DNA from: Curtobacterium sp. MCBD17_013
GTDB taxonomy: Bacteria > Actinomycetota > Actinomycetes > Actinomycetales > Microbacteriaceae
DNA: 64,000 bases
Direction: 5' to 3'
Assembly (NCBI RefSeq): GCF_003234565.1
Contig: NZ_QKTU01000002.1
Coordinates: forward strand, 1-64,000
Under the pieces are notes generated by a model. It made no database searches. It was not told where the DNA came from and saw only the letters and a program-made list of their open reading frames with translations. The position numbers and the translations under genes are program-made. Positions 43,450 through 51,448 of this stretch are shown piece by piece. Numbering within the stretch: position 1 is the first letter of the stretch; every line of letters starts with the position of its first letter.

Positions 43450-45512
43450 CGGTCCCAGCCGCCGCGCCCCTGCTGTCCGCGCCCCCAGCCGCCGCCGAAG
43501 GCGTCGTCGAACCCGGCGGCGCCGAAGCCGCCGCGTCTCGAACCGAGGTAGGACCCGACCACCGCGGCCCCGAGGTCGTCGGCCTCCGGTGCGACGACGG
43601 TCCCGCCCGCGCGCTTCGCCATGGCGTCGATGAACCGGGCGAGCCCGGGGTCGTCGCCGAGACGGAAGAAGCTCGTGTGCGCTCCCAGGCGCGTCGACGT
43701 GTCGAGTTCGCGGATCGCGTGGGCGATCGTCAGCGGATCCGGCGGGTAGGCGAAGTACACCTCACCGCCCGGCTCGAGGTGCGAGGTCGGCTCGCCGTCC
43801 GTCACGACGAGCAGCACCGGTTGCGCGTTCGGGTGCTTCCGGAAGTGCCGGTTCGCCAGGAGCAGCGCGTGGTGCAGGTTCGTGCCCTTGTCCCACTGCG
43901 CGTCGAGCCCCACGAGCTGCTCGATCTCCATGACCTCGGCGGTCCTCCCGAACCCGATGAGCTGCAGGTCGTCGCCGCGGAACCGGCTCGTGATGAGCGT
44001 GTGCAGGGCCAGCGCGGTGCGCTTCATCGGCACCCAGCGGTCCTCCATCGCCATCGAGAACGACGTGTCGACGAGGAGCGCCACGCACGCCTGTGTCCGC
44101 GCTTCGGTCTCCTGCACCTCGACGTCGTCGATCGTCAACCGGACGCCGGAACCGATCGCGCGCCCCTCGCCAGCGGTGCGCGTCAGGGCGTTCGTCATCG
44201 TGCGCGTGACGTCCCACGGCTCGGTGTCCCCGAACGCCCAGGCCCTCGTCGCGCCGGAGCGCTCGCCCGCGGCTCCAGCGCTCCGCAGGTCGCGGCCTCC
44301 CGTGCGGCCGCTCATCTTCTCGGCGACGTCGCGGAGCAGCGCCGTGCCGAGCTGTCGCATGGCCTTGGGTGTCAAACGGAGTTGCCCGTCGAGTCCGCGC
44401 TTGAGTGCCCCGGTGTCGCGGAGGGCCTTCTCGAGCTGCTGCAGCGTCCGTGCGTCGACCGCGGACTCCTCACCGAGCTGCCGCCGGAGCGCGTCGAGGT
44501 CGAGGTCGTCGAGCTGTGACCCGTTGTGCGACTGCGCGAGCTGGTCGGCGAGCTGGTCGAGGTCCGCCAGGTCCTGGAACACTCCGGTCCCGTCGCCGAG
44601 CCCGAGACCCTCGTCGCCGTCCATGCGCTCGCCCCCGCCCCAGTCCTCGCCCGGACGGAGCGCGCGGAGGTTCCCGTCGAGTTGCGCGAGGGACTGCATC
44701 AGGTCGGGGGAGCCGAAGGCCTGGGCCGCCAGCGCGTCGAGCTCGTCCCGCTGCTCCCGGGTCATCGAGTTCCGCATGCGCTGGGCGGCCGCGGCTCGGG
44801 CGGCGAGGGCGTCGAGCAGTTCGTCGATGTCCACCGGCGCCTCGGGGAAGAACGCCCCGTGCTTCGCCATGAAGTCCTCGAACTGCTCCGGCGTGTCGGC
44901 CCCCCGCGCGTGCGCGTCGAGCAGTTCGTTCAGGTCGGTGAGCATGTCGTTGATCGCGGCCCGGTCGGCGTCGGTGGCGTTCTCGAGCGCCTGCTTCATC
45001 CCGGCGAACCGCTGGTCGAGCATCTCGCGCCCGAGCAGGTCCTTGATCCGCCCGTAGGCCGCGGCCGCCTGCGGACTCTGCCACCGGTAGTCGCTGAGCT
45101 CGCTCACCGCCGCGGCGGGGGAGGACGGGAGGCTGTCCAGCTGCATCTGGGCGAGGGCGCGGACGCCGTCGTCCATCTCCACGTCACGCGCCAGCTGGCC
45201 GCGCTCCTGCGTGACGGCCTGGTCCAGCAGCTCGCGGATCTCCTCGAGCGTGCCGTCGAGGTTGTGCTTGCGCGTCAGTTCGCGTCGACGCTCGGCGACA
45301 CGGCGGGCGAGGTCGTCGAGCCCGGCCTGGTCACGACCACCGCGGCGGAGGAACTCCCGCATCGCGCGCTCGGGTGAGTACCCGGCCATGACGTCCTGAC
45401 CGATGGCGTCCATGGCCTCGCTCGTGTCGACGGGCGGCGCGAGCGGGTCCGGGCCGCCGGCGTACTTCCGGTACCGGGCGTCGCGGGCGAGCCGCCGGTT
45501 GGTCCCCGTCAT
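43446..45512 (-). CDS. VWA-domain protein (MoxR-associated, Mg-chelatase-like)
   Basis: 688-aa cytosolic protein. Residues 1-450 are mostly helical; the C-terminal VWA domain (about 470-660) has a MIDAS motif VDTSFSM (DxSxS) and VVTDGEP. The extreme C-terminus is Gly-rich (GRRGGFGAAGFDDAFGGGWG), which looks disordered. ATG 45512 lies 7 nt after the AAA ATPase stop with GAGG overlapping it, so the two are co-translated. Such AAA/VWA pairs act as chaperone or metal-insertion machines; the client is unknown. Converges with the SCO1664 gene. Confidence 0.9.
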   Translation of the reverse strand: MTGTNRRLARDARYRKYAGGPDPLAPPVDTSEAMDAIGQDVMAGYSPERAMREFLRRGGRDQAGLDDLARRVAERRRELTRKHNLDGTLEEIRELLDQAVTQERGQLARDVEMDDGVRALAQMQLDSLPSSPAAAVSELSDYRWQSPQAAAAYGRIKDLLGREMLDQRFAGMKQALENATDADRAAINDMLTDLNELLDAHARGADTPEQFEDFMAKHGAFFPEAPVDIDELLDALAARAAAAQRMRNSMTREQRDELDALAAQAFGSPDLMQSLAQLDGNLRALRPGEDWGGGERMDGDEGLGLGDGTGVFQDLADLDQLADQLAQSHNGSQLDDLDLDALRRQLGEESAVDARTLQQLEKALRDTGALKRGLDGQLRLTPKAMRQLGTALLRDVAEKMSGRTGGRDLRSAGAAGERSGATRAWAFGDTEPWDVTRTMTNALTRTAGEGRAIGSGVRLTIDDVEVQETEARTQACVALLVDTSFSMAMEDRWVPMKRTALALHTLITSRFRGDDLQLIGFGRTAEVMEIEQLVGLDAQWDKGTNLHHALLLANRHFRKHPNAQPVLLVVTDGEPTSHLEPGGEVYFAYPPDPLTIAHAIRELDTSTRLGAHTSFFRLGDDPGLARFIDAMAKRAGGTVVAPEADDLGAAVVGSYLGSRRGGFGAAGFDDAFGGGWGRGQQGRGGWDR

Positions 45513-45518
45513 GCGACC

Positions 45519-46907
45519 TCACATCCCATACGCTGCTTCGCCCCCGCCGGTCTCCTTGCTCACGCGACGGGCCAGGTACAGCCCCTCGAGCGCGAGTTCG
45601 ATCGCCCCGGCGCGCTCGCCGTCGGTGTGCGCACCGAGCCGGTCGGCGACCTGGTCGTACAGGTCGGACTCGCCGAGTGACGGCAGGCCGGACAGGAAGT
45701 CCCGCGCGGTCACCTGCTCGCCCGTGGTGACCATCCCGCCGCGTTCGAGCGCGTCGACGAGCACGCCGAAGTCGATGCCTCGGAAGTGCGCGCGCACCGT
45801 CTCGGCGGTCGCCGTGCGGAGCAGGTGCTCGAGGACGTCGTCCGCGCGGTCCTCTTCGCCCGACTCGAACTCGATCTTGCCGCCGAGCACGTCGACCGCG
45901 GTCTCGAGGTCGATCGGGCGCGCCACGGCCTCGTCCTCGCCCTGCCGTGTCGCGCGGTGGACCGCCGCGGCGGCGATGGTCTCGGCACCGGCGATCGCGA
46001 ACCGCGCGCTGACGCCGCTGCGCTGGTCGACCGCGCTCGACTCGCGGAGCGCGCGGGTGAACCGGGCCAGGATCTCGACGAGCACGTCCGGCACGTCGGC
46101 GGTGAACTCGGCCTCCTGCCGGATGACCGCGATCTCGTCGTCGAGCTCGGTGGGGTAGTGGGTGCGGATCTCGGCACCGAAGCGGTCCTTGAGCGGGGTG
46201 ATGATGCGCCCGCGGTTCGTGTAGTCCTCGGGGTTGGCGCTCGCGACGACGAGCACGTCGAGCGGCAGGCGGAGCACGTACCCGCGGATCTGGATGTCGC
46301 GTTCCTCCATGACGTTGAGCATCGCGACCTGGATCCGCTCGGCGAGGTCCGGGAGTTCGTTGATCGCGACGATCCCGCGGTGGCTGCGGGGGATGAGCCC
46401 GAAGTGGATCGTCTCGGGGTCACCGAGGCTGCGGCCCTCCGCGACCTTCATCGGATCGACGTCGCCGATCAGGTCCGCGACGCTCGTGTCGGGCGTCGCG
46501 AGCTTCTCGACGTACCGGTCCTCCCGGCGCCGCCACTCGATCGGCAGGGCGTCGCCCAGCTCCGCCGCCCGGCGCACGCTCTCGGTCGTGATCGGCTCGT
46601 ACGGGTGCTCCCCGAGCTCGGAGCCGGCGATGACGGGCGTCCACTCGTCGAGCAGGCCGGCGAGCGTCCGGAGGATGCGCGTCTTGCCCTGGCCACGTTC
46701 CCCGAGCAGCACGACGTCGTGACCGGCGATGAGCGCACGCTCGAGCTGCGGGATCACCGTCGACTCGAACCCGTGCATGCCCGGCCAGGGATCCCGACCG
46801 GCGCGCAGGGCGGCCAGGAGGTTGTCACGGATCTCGGCGCGGACGCTCCGGGCCTGGTGGCCCGAGGCGCGGAGATCGCCGACGGTGGTCATCGTTGGAC
46901 GCATCAC
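45519..46907 (-). CDS. AAA ATPase, MoxR/Mg-chelatase subunit I-like
   Basis: 462-aa AAA ATPase. Walker A is GERGQGKTRI near residue 69, Walker B is IVAINELPDL with the sensor ASANPEDYTNRGRI, and the C-terminal lid follows. A leaderless promoter fixes GTG 46907 (TACCGT, 7 nt, GTG, then ATG in the next codon). It forms an operon with the VWA-domain gene and presumably drives it by ATP hydrolysis. This pair is widespread in actinobacteria but uncharacterised in detail. Confidence 0.9.
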   Translation of the reverse strand: MMRPTMTTVGDLRASGHQARSVRAEIRDNLLAALRAGRDPWPGMHGFESTVIPQLERALIAGHDVVLLGERGQGKTRILRTLAGLLDEWTPVIAGSELGEHPYEPITTESVRRAAELGDALPIEWRRREDRYVEKLATPDTSVADLIGDVDPMKVAEGRSLGDPETIHFGLIPRSHRGIVAINELPDLAERIQVAMLNVMEERDIQIRGYVLRLPLDVLVVASANPEDYTNRGRIITPLKDRFGAEIRTHYPTELDDEIAVIRQEAEFTADVPDVLVEILARFTRALRESSAVDQRSGVSARFAIAGAETIAAAAVHRATRQGEDEAVARPIDLETAVDVLGGKIEFESGEEDRADDVLEHLLRTATAETVRAHFRGIDFGVLVDALERGGMVTTGEQVTARDFLSGLPSLGESDLYDQVADRLGAHTDGERAGAIELALEGLYLARRVSKETGGGEAAYGM

Positions 46908-46944
46908 CCCGTCAACGGTACGCCCGCCCCCCGCGGGCGGGCGG

Positions 46945-47775
46945 TCAGTCGTCGAAGTCGGTGCTGCGGCTGACGGCTTCCCAGGTGTCCGCGTCCGCGC
47001 GCAGCGCGTCGAGGGCGGATCGGAAGCCGTCCGACGCGTCGTTGCCGAGCAGGAGCATGAACGGCGGCTCGTCCGACTCGACGGCGGTGATGAGCGCCTC
47101 CGCCGCCTTGGCCGGGTCGCCCTTCTGCGTGCCGTGGACGGTGTCGTGTTCCTTCCGGCGTCTGCCGGCGGTCTCGGCGTAGTCCGCGATCGGCTCGGCC
47201 GACTGGGTCAGCGAGCGTCCGGCGAAGTCCGTCCGGAACCCACCGGGCTCGACCACCATCGCGGTGATGCCGAGCGGCGCGACCTCTGCGCGGAGCGACA
47301 GGGTCAGGGCCTCCATCGCCGCCTTGACCGCGGCGTAGTAGCCGGATCCGGCGGGCGAGATGCGGGCGCCGATCGACGAGATGTTCACGATGGTGCCGGA
47401 TCGGCGGCCGCGCATGCCGGGCAGCACGGCCTTGATCGTGCGGACGGTTCCGAACACGTGGGTGTCGAAGAGGGTCTGGACGGGTCCTTCCTCGCCCTCC
47501 TCGACCGCCGCCCGGTACCCGTACCCGGCGTTGTTGACGAGGACGTCGACGGCACCGAACCGGTCCTCCGCGGCCCGCACGGCGGCGGTGACCTGCGCGT
47601 CGTCCGTGACGTCGAGCGCGAGCGCGAGCGCGGAGTCGGGGTGGTCGCGGGCGATGTCCTCGACCTTCGTCACGTCGCGCGCGGTGACGACGGCGTTGTG
47701 ACCGTGGGCGAGCACGGCCCCGGCGAACGAGCGCCCGAGTCCGGTCGAGCAGCCGGTGATGAGCCAGGTGGCCAT
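46945..47775 (-). CDS. SDR family oxidoreductase
   Basis: 276-aa classical short-chain dehydrogenase. The NAD(P) motif is GCSTGLGRS near residue 8, NNAG at about 85, catalytic Ser in NISSIGARISPAGSG and YYAAVKAA as the YxxxK motif. An NADPH preference is likely from the basic residue after strand 2 (TARDVTK). The start ATG 47775 is preceded by GAAGGACC. The stretch before it (about 47783-47813 on the plus strand) is a GTG-trinucleotide-rich run. Substrate unknown. Confidence 0.88.
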   Translation of the reverse strand: MATWLITGCSTGLGRSFAGAVLAHGHNAVVTARDVTKVEDIARDHPDSALALALDVTDDAQVTAAVRAAEDRFGAVDVLVNNAGYGYRAAVEEGEEGPVQTLFDTHVFGTVRTIKAVLPGMRGRRSGTIVNISSIGARISPAGSGYYAAVKAAMEALTLSLRAEVAPLGITAMVVEPGGFRTDFAGRSLTQSAEPIADYAETAGRRRKEHDTVHGTQKGDPAKAAEALITAVESDEPPFMLLLGNDASDGFRSALDALRADADTWEAVSRSTDFDD

Positions 47776-47835
47776 GGTGGGTCCTTCCGTGGTGGTGGAG
47801 ATGGTGGTCGTGGTGGTGGACCCGGCGCCGCCGCG

Positions 47836-47925
47836 GGGTCGGACCCAGTGCGGCTGCGCGAGGACTCCGTGCGGGTCGACCGACGCGGCGACGCGGCGGA
47901 GGCGGGCGGTGTTGTCCCCGCTCAC
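47836..47925 (-). pseudogene. C-terminal remnant of a FAD-linked oxidase
   Basis: The spacer between the SDR and epimerase genes encodes, from GTG 47925, about 30 residues resembling the C-terminal (BBE-type) end of FAD-binding oxidoreductases: NTARLRRVAASVDPHGVLA followed by QPHW. This RLRR...DPHGV pattern is the usual end of berberine-bridge-type flavoproteins, but no upstream body remains, since the epimerase gene ends immediately before it. It reads on in frame towards the SDR start. Probably a deletion scar; chance resemblance is possible. Confidence 0.45.
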
Positions 47926-48923
47926 ACGACCCGCGGCGCGTAGGCCTCGGCGAGGCGGTCCATGAGCGCGTCCTTCTCGGGGTCGACCTGCTGGCGCTCG
48001 GGGTGCGCGTCGTACCAGGCGACGATCTCGCGCGCGCCCTGCCGGAACGTCGTGCGCGCCGCGAACCCGGGCACGAGCGTTCGGATCTTGGCGTTGTCGA
48101 ACACCATCGTGTTCGCCTTGTCGCCGATCACCCCCGCACCCCACGCCGCGTCGTTCGCGAGGATCGCCTCGGTCGGCACGTGCACGAGTTGCGGCTCCGG
48201 CGCGTCCGCAGCGGCCGCCACCTCGGTGAACAGCTGGTTCCACGTCGGGGTCTCGTCGCCGGTGATGTGGAACGCCTCGCCGATCGCCTCGGCGCGGTCG
48301 AGGACGCCCGTGAACCCGACGGCGAAGTCGCGGCTGTGGGTGATCGTCCAGAGCGAGGTGCCGTCGCCCGGGACGACGACCGGCTTGCCGGCCCGCATCC
48401 GGGCGATCACGGTCCAGCCGCCGTCGAACGGGATGAGCGTCTCGTCGTAGGTGTGCGAGGGTCGGACGATGGTCATCGGGAAGTCGTCGTCCCGGTAGGC
48501 CTGCAGCAGGAGCTCCTCGCAGGCGATCTTGTTCCGCGAGTACTCCCAGTACGGGTTCTTCAGCGGGGTCGACTCCGTGATCGGCAGGTGGGTCGCCGGC
48601 GTCTGGTAGGCCGACGCGGAACTGATGAAGACGTACTGGCGGGTCCGTCCGGCGAACACCTCGATGTCCTGACGGACCTGGTCCGGCGTGAACACGACCC
48701 AGTTCACGACCACGTCGAACTGCGCGTCTCCGAGCGCCGCCTCCAGCGCCTCCCGATCGGCCGTGTCCGCGGTCAGCCGGGTGACCTCGTCGGGGATCGC
48801 CCGCAGGTCGCTCGATCCGCGGTTGAGCACGGTCACGTCGAACCCCTGCCGCACGGCCTCCCGCGTGCAGGAGGCGCTGATCGCGCCGCTCCCGCCGATG
48901 AACAACACCCTGGCACCCGTCAT
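47922..48923 (-). CDS. NAD-dependent epimerase/dehydratase family protein
   Basis: 333-aa extended SDR enzyme. The nucleotide loop is FIGGSGAISASC near residue 8; the catalytic YxxxK is EYSRNKIACEE near 140, with SSASAYQTP supplying the serine. GDGTSLWTITHSRDFAVGF is typical of the NAD-epimerase family. ATG 48923 follows AAGGAG. It faces the MFS gene across a region with a 15-bp tandem repeat (49006-49050). Sugar-nucleotide epimerase or aldehyde reductase activity is plausible. Confidence 0.85.
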   Translation of the reverse strand: MTGARVLFIGGSGAISASCTREAVRQGFDVTVLNRGSSDLRAIPDEVTRLTADTADREALEAALGDAQFDVVVNWVVFTPDQVRQDIEVFAGRTRQYVFISSASAYQTPATHLPITESTPLKNPYWEYSRNKIACEELLLQAYRDDDFPMTIVRPSHTYDETLIPFDGGWTVIARMRAGKPVVVPGDGTSLWTITHSRDFAVGFTGVLDRAEAIGEAFHITGDETPTWNQLFTEVAAAADAPEPQLVHVPTEAILANDAAWGAGVIGDKANTMVFDNAKIRTLVPGFAARTTFRQGAREIVAWYDAHPERQQVDPEKDALMDRLAEAYAPRVV

Positions 48924-49005
48924 CGTCCGCTCCTTCGCGTCCGCGCCCGTGGTCCGGGCGCACGCTCCCAGCCTGGCACCCGCCGGGAGGCACGGTCCAG
49001 GTCCG

Positions 49006-49050
49006 GCGGTCCGGCCCGGCGCGGTCCGGCCCGGCGCGGTCCGGCCCGGG
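49006..49050. repeat. 15-bp tandem repeat, three copies
   Basis: Unit GCGGTCCGGCCCGGC occurs three times (49006-49020, 49021-49035, 49036-49050, last base G) in the divergent region between the epimerase and MFS genes, upstream of the leaderless MFS promoter. No function evident. Confidence 0.8.
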
Positions 49051-49108
49051 CGCAACGGGAAGGGGTCCCGCCGACGTCGGAGGGCCGGAGCGGGGTAGCG
49101 TCACTGCC

Positions 49109-50326
49109 GTGCTCCACCGCTCCACCTCGCCCTCACGGGTGCTCCGTCCCGGCCTCGTCCTGGTCGGCCTGCTGCTCGTCGCCGCGAACCTCCGCGCCGG
49201 GATCACGTCGGTCGGGCCGGTGCTCGCCGACGTGCAGCAATCGGTGCACCTTCCCTCGGCGACGGCGTCGGCGCTCATCAGCCTGCCGTTGCTCGCGTTC
49301 GCGGCCGTCGCACCGGTCGCGCCCGCGATCGCACGCGCCCTCGGGATCGAGCGCACGCTCGGGGTGTCCTTGGCCGCCCTGGCGGTCGGGATCGTCCTCC
49401 GCTCGGTGCCCGGACCGGCGCTGCTGTGGGTCGGCACCGTCCTGCTCGGCGTCGCGATCGCGGTGGTGAACGTCGAACTGCCCGCGCTCGTCAAGCGGGA
49501 CTTCCCCGACCGCATCGGGCAGGTCACGGGTGCCTACTCCGCCGTGCAGTCGACGTTCGCCGCGATCGCGGCCGGGATCGCGGTCCCCGTCGCCGGGTCC
49601 GACGGCTCGGGCTGGCGGCTCGCGCTCGGGCTCTGGGCGGGTCTCGCGCTCGTCGCGCTGGCCGTCTTCGCGCCGCAGCTCCGGGCCCGGACGGTCGTGC
49701 CGCCGGCCGCGGACGACGTCGCGCTCGACGACGTCCGGCACCCGGACCCGACCCACCGGTCACCGTGGCGCTCGGCGCTCGGATGGCAGGTCACGGCGTT
49801 CATGGGCCTCCAGTCGGTCGGCTACTACGTCGTCATCACGTGGCTGCCGACGATCGAACGCACCGCCGGGGTGAGCGCCGCCGCGGCGGGCGTGCACCAG
49901 TTCCTCCTCAACGCGTTCGCCATCGCGGGCAGCCTCCTGTGCTCCGCCGCGCTGCCGCGGTTCCGGGACCAGCGCATCCTGGCGTCGGTGAGCCCGCTGT
50001 TCTTCGTGGCGGCGATGGCGGGACAGCTCGTGGACCCGCACCTCGCCGCGGTGTGGGACAGCCTCATCGGTGTGTCCGGTGGAGCGTGCATCGTGCTGGC
50101 CCTGTCGTTCTTCGGCCTCCGCACCGAGCACCACCGACAGGCGGCTGGGCTGTCCGCGATGGCGCAGACCGTCGGGTACCTGTTGGCCGCGGCCGGACCG
50201 ATCGCCGTGAGCGCCCTCCACGACGCGGTCGGTTCCTGGCGACCGGCACTCGTGGTGCTGCTCGTGCTCGAGGTCGCGCTCGCCGGGCTCGGCCTGCTCG
50301 CCGGGCGCCGCCGGGTCATCGGCTGA
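49109..50326 (+). CDS. CynX/NimT-type MFS transporter
   Basis: 405-aa 12-helix transporter of the cyanate/2-nitroimidazole (CynX/NimT) subfamily. The N-terminal VAANLRAGITSVGPVL is characteristic, and LPALVKRDFPDRIGQVTGAYS and QSVGYYVVITWLPTI match family blocks. A leaderless start is clear: TAGCGT (49096-49101), 7 nt, GTG 49109. Likely exports or imports a small anion or drug-like compound. Converges with the L,D-transpeptidase gene. Confidence 0.88.
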   Translation: MLHRSTSPSRVLRPGLVLVGLLLVAANLRAGITSVGPVLADVQQSVHLPSATASALISLPLLAFAAVAPVAPAIARALGIERTLGVSLAALAVGIVLRSVPGPALLWVGTVLLGVAIAVVNVELPALVKRDFPDRIGQVTGAYSAVQSTFAAIAAGIAVPVAGSDGSGWRLALGLWAGLALVALAVFAPQLRARTVVPPAADDVALDDVRHPDPTHRSPWRSALGWQVTAFMGLQSVGYYVVITWLPTIERTAGVSAAAAGVHQFLLNAFAIAGSLLCSAALPRFRDQRILASVSPLFFVAAMAGQLVDPHLAAVWDSLIGVSGGACIVLALSFFGLRTEHHRQAAGLSAMAQTVGYLLAAAGPIAVSALHDAVGSWRPALVVLLVLEVALAGLGLLAGRRRVIG

Positions 50327-50351
50327 TGCTCCCCGCCCTGGCGACCAGCAC

Positions 50352-50373
50352 GACGGCTGACCGCACGGCCGTC
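50352..50373. terminator. Short stem-loop between convergent genes
   Basis: GACGGC (50352-50357) pairs with GCCGTC (50368-50373) around a 10-nt loop, in the 45-bp gap between MFS and L,D-transpeptidase stops. Confidence 0.35.
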
Positions 50374-51355
50374 AGGTGAACTGGATCGGCGTCCCCACCG
50401 GCAGGGTCGCGAGCGCGGCGGTCATCGCGGCGGAGATCCGGACGCAGCCGTGGGAGCTGCCCGTGGGGTCCGGGTAGTAGTGCAGCGCCGTCAGGGCGGA
50501 GTTCCCCCCGTACCCGGGAAGCAGGGCGGAGTGCGCCCCGGTCAGGGCGATCGGGTGGCCCTCGGTGTACGCGATCCTCGTGTCGACGTAGTCCGCCTCC
50601 ATGTACGTCGAGGTGGCGGCGGGCGTCGGATCGGTCGGTGTGCCCAGCCGGGCGGCCTCGCTCGTGGCCGTCGCACCGCTCTCGGTGACGATCGCGATCG
50701 TCGAGGTCGCGTTGTCGACCCGGATCATCCGGTCCGTCCGGGTCAGGGTGAAGTCGGCCGCCCGCGCCCACGCGAAGGTCGCGCTCGGGGCGGTGGCCAC
50801 ACCGTTCGTGCCAGGGGTGCTCTTCCGTGACGGCGTGGACACCAGGACCATCCCGCCGTCGGCACCGGGGGAGCGTCCCCAGACCGCCGTGGCCGCTGGC
50901 CGGTTGACGGTCGGCACGGTGGCGCCGAGCGCTGCGATCGGCGCGCTGTCGGCGGCGGGGCTGGCGTACAGCGGCACGAGCGCCTGCCTCGGTGTCGCGA
51001 TCTCCCACTGGTTCGCGGGGTGGGCCGTGGTGCCGTCGAGCAGGCCGGGGATGACGGCGTCGTAGTACGCCAACGGCAGCGCCGCGAGGGCCTGGGGACC
51101 GACCGGCGGCGGCACGGCCGCGAGGGTGGGTGTCGGCGCGGGCGTCGGGGTGATGCGGCGTGCCTCGGCGGTGGGGGTCGTCACGGGCGTGGCCGGACGC
51201 CCGTGGGTGACGCCGACCCCGATGCCCACCGCGACGAGCCCGACGACGACGACGCCCACCGCGACGAGCAGCGGACGCTGCCGCCGCCTCGACCGGGAGG
51301 CCCGCAGCGCGTCGGCCTGGTCGCCCGGCTCGTCGACGTGATCGGTCGTGTCCAC
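50372..51355 (-). CDS. L,D-transpeptidase (YkuD domain), membrane anchored
   Basis: 327-aa envelope protein. A cytoplasmic Arg-rich segment is followed by one helix (residues about 28-50, PLLVAVGVVVVGLVAVGIGVGV), a Pro/Thr-rich linker (TPTPAPTPTLAAVPPP) and an extracytoplasmic domain. The C-terminal YkuD active site is SSHGCVRIS, with catalytic C304 and H302. It should make 3-3 cross-links in peptidoglycan or attach proteins. The start follows GGAGGGGAACA. Monocistronic by spacing. Confidence 0.9.
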   Translation of the reverse strand: MDTTDHVDEPGDQADALRASRSRRRQRPLLVAVGVVVVGLVAVGIGVGVTHGRPATPVTTPTAEARRITPTPAPTPTLAAVPPPVGPQALAALPLAYYDAVIPGLLDGTTAHPANQWEIATPRQALVPLYASPAADSAPIAALGATVPTVNRPAATAVWGRSPGADGGMVLVSTPSRKSTPGTNGVATAPSATFAWARAADFTLTRTDRMIRVDNATSTIAIVTESGATATSEAARLGTPTDPTPAATSTYMEADYVDTRIAYTEGHPIALTGAHSALLPGYGGNSALTALHYYPDPTGSSHGCVRISAAMTAALATLPVGTPIQFT

Positions 51356-51448
51356 TGTTCCCCCTCCGGCACGAGGGGCCCTCGACCCTCGTGCGCCAGG
51401 TCCATTGTCGTCCGCGGGTGCCCCGTCGTCCGCCGCCGCTCCGGACGG

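Noticed and set aside
46945-49527. A minus-strand 860-codon frame joining several genes
   Set aside because: Only its 3' third is coding (the SDR); the upstream part is out of frame with the real epimerase gene.
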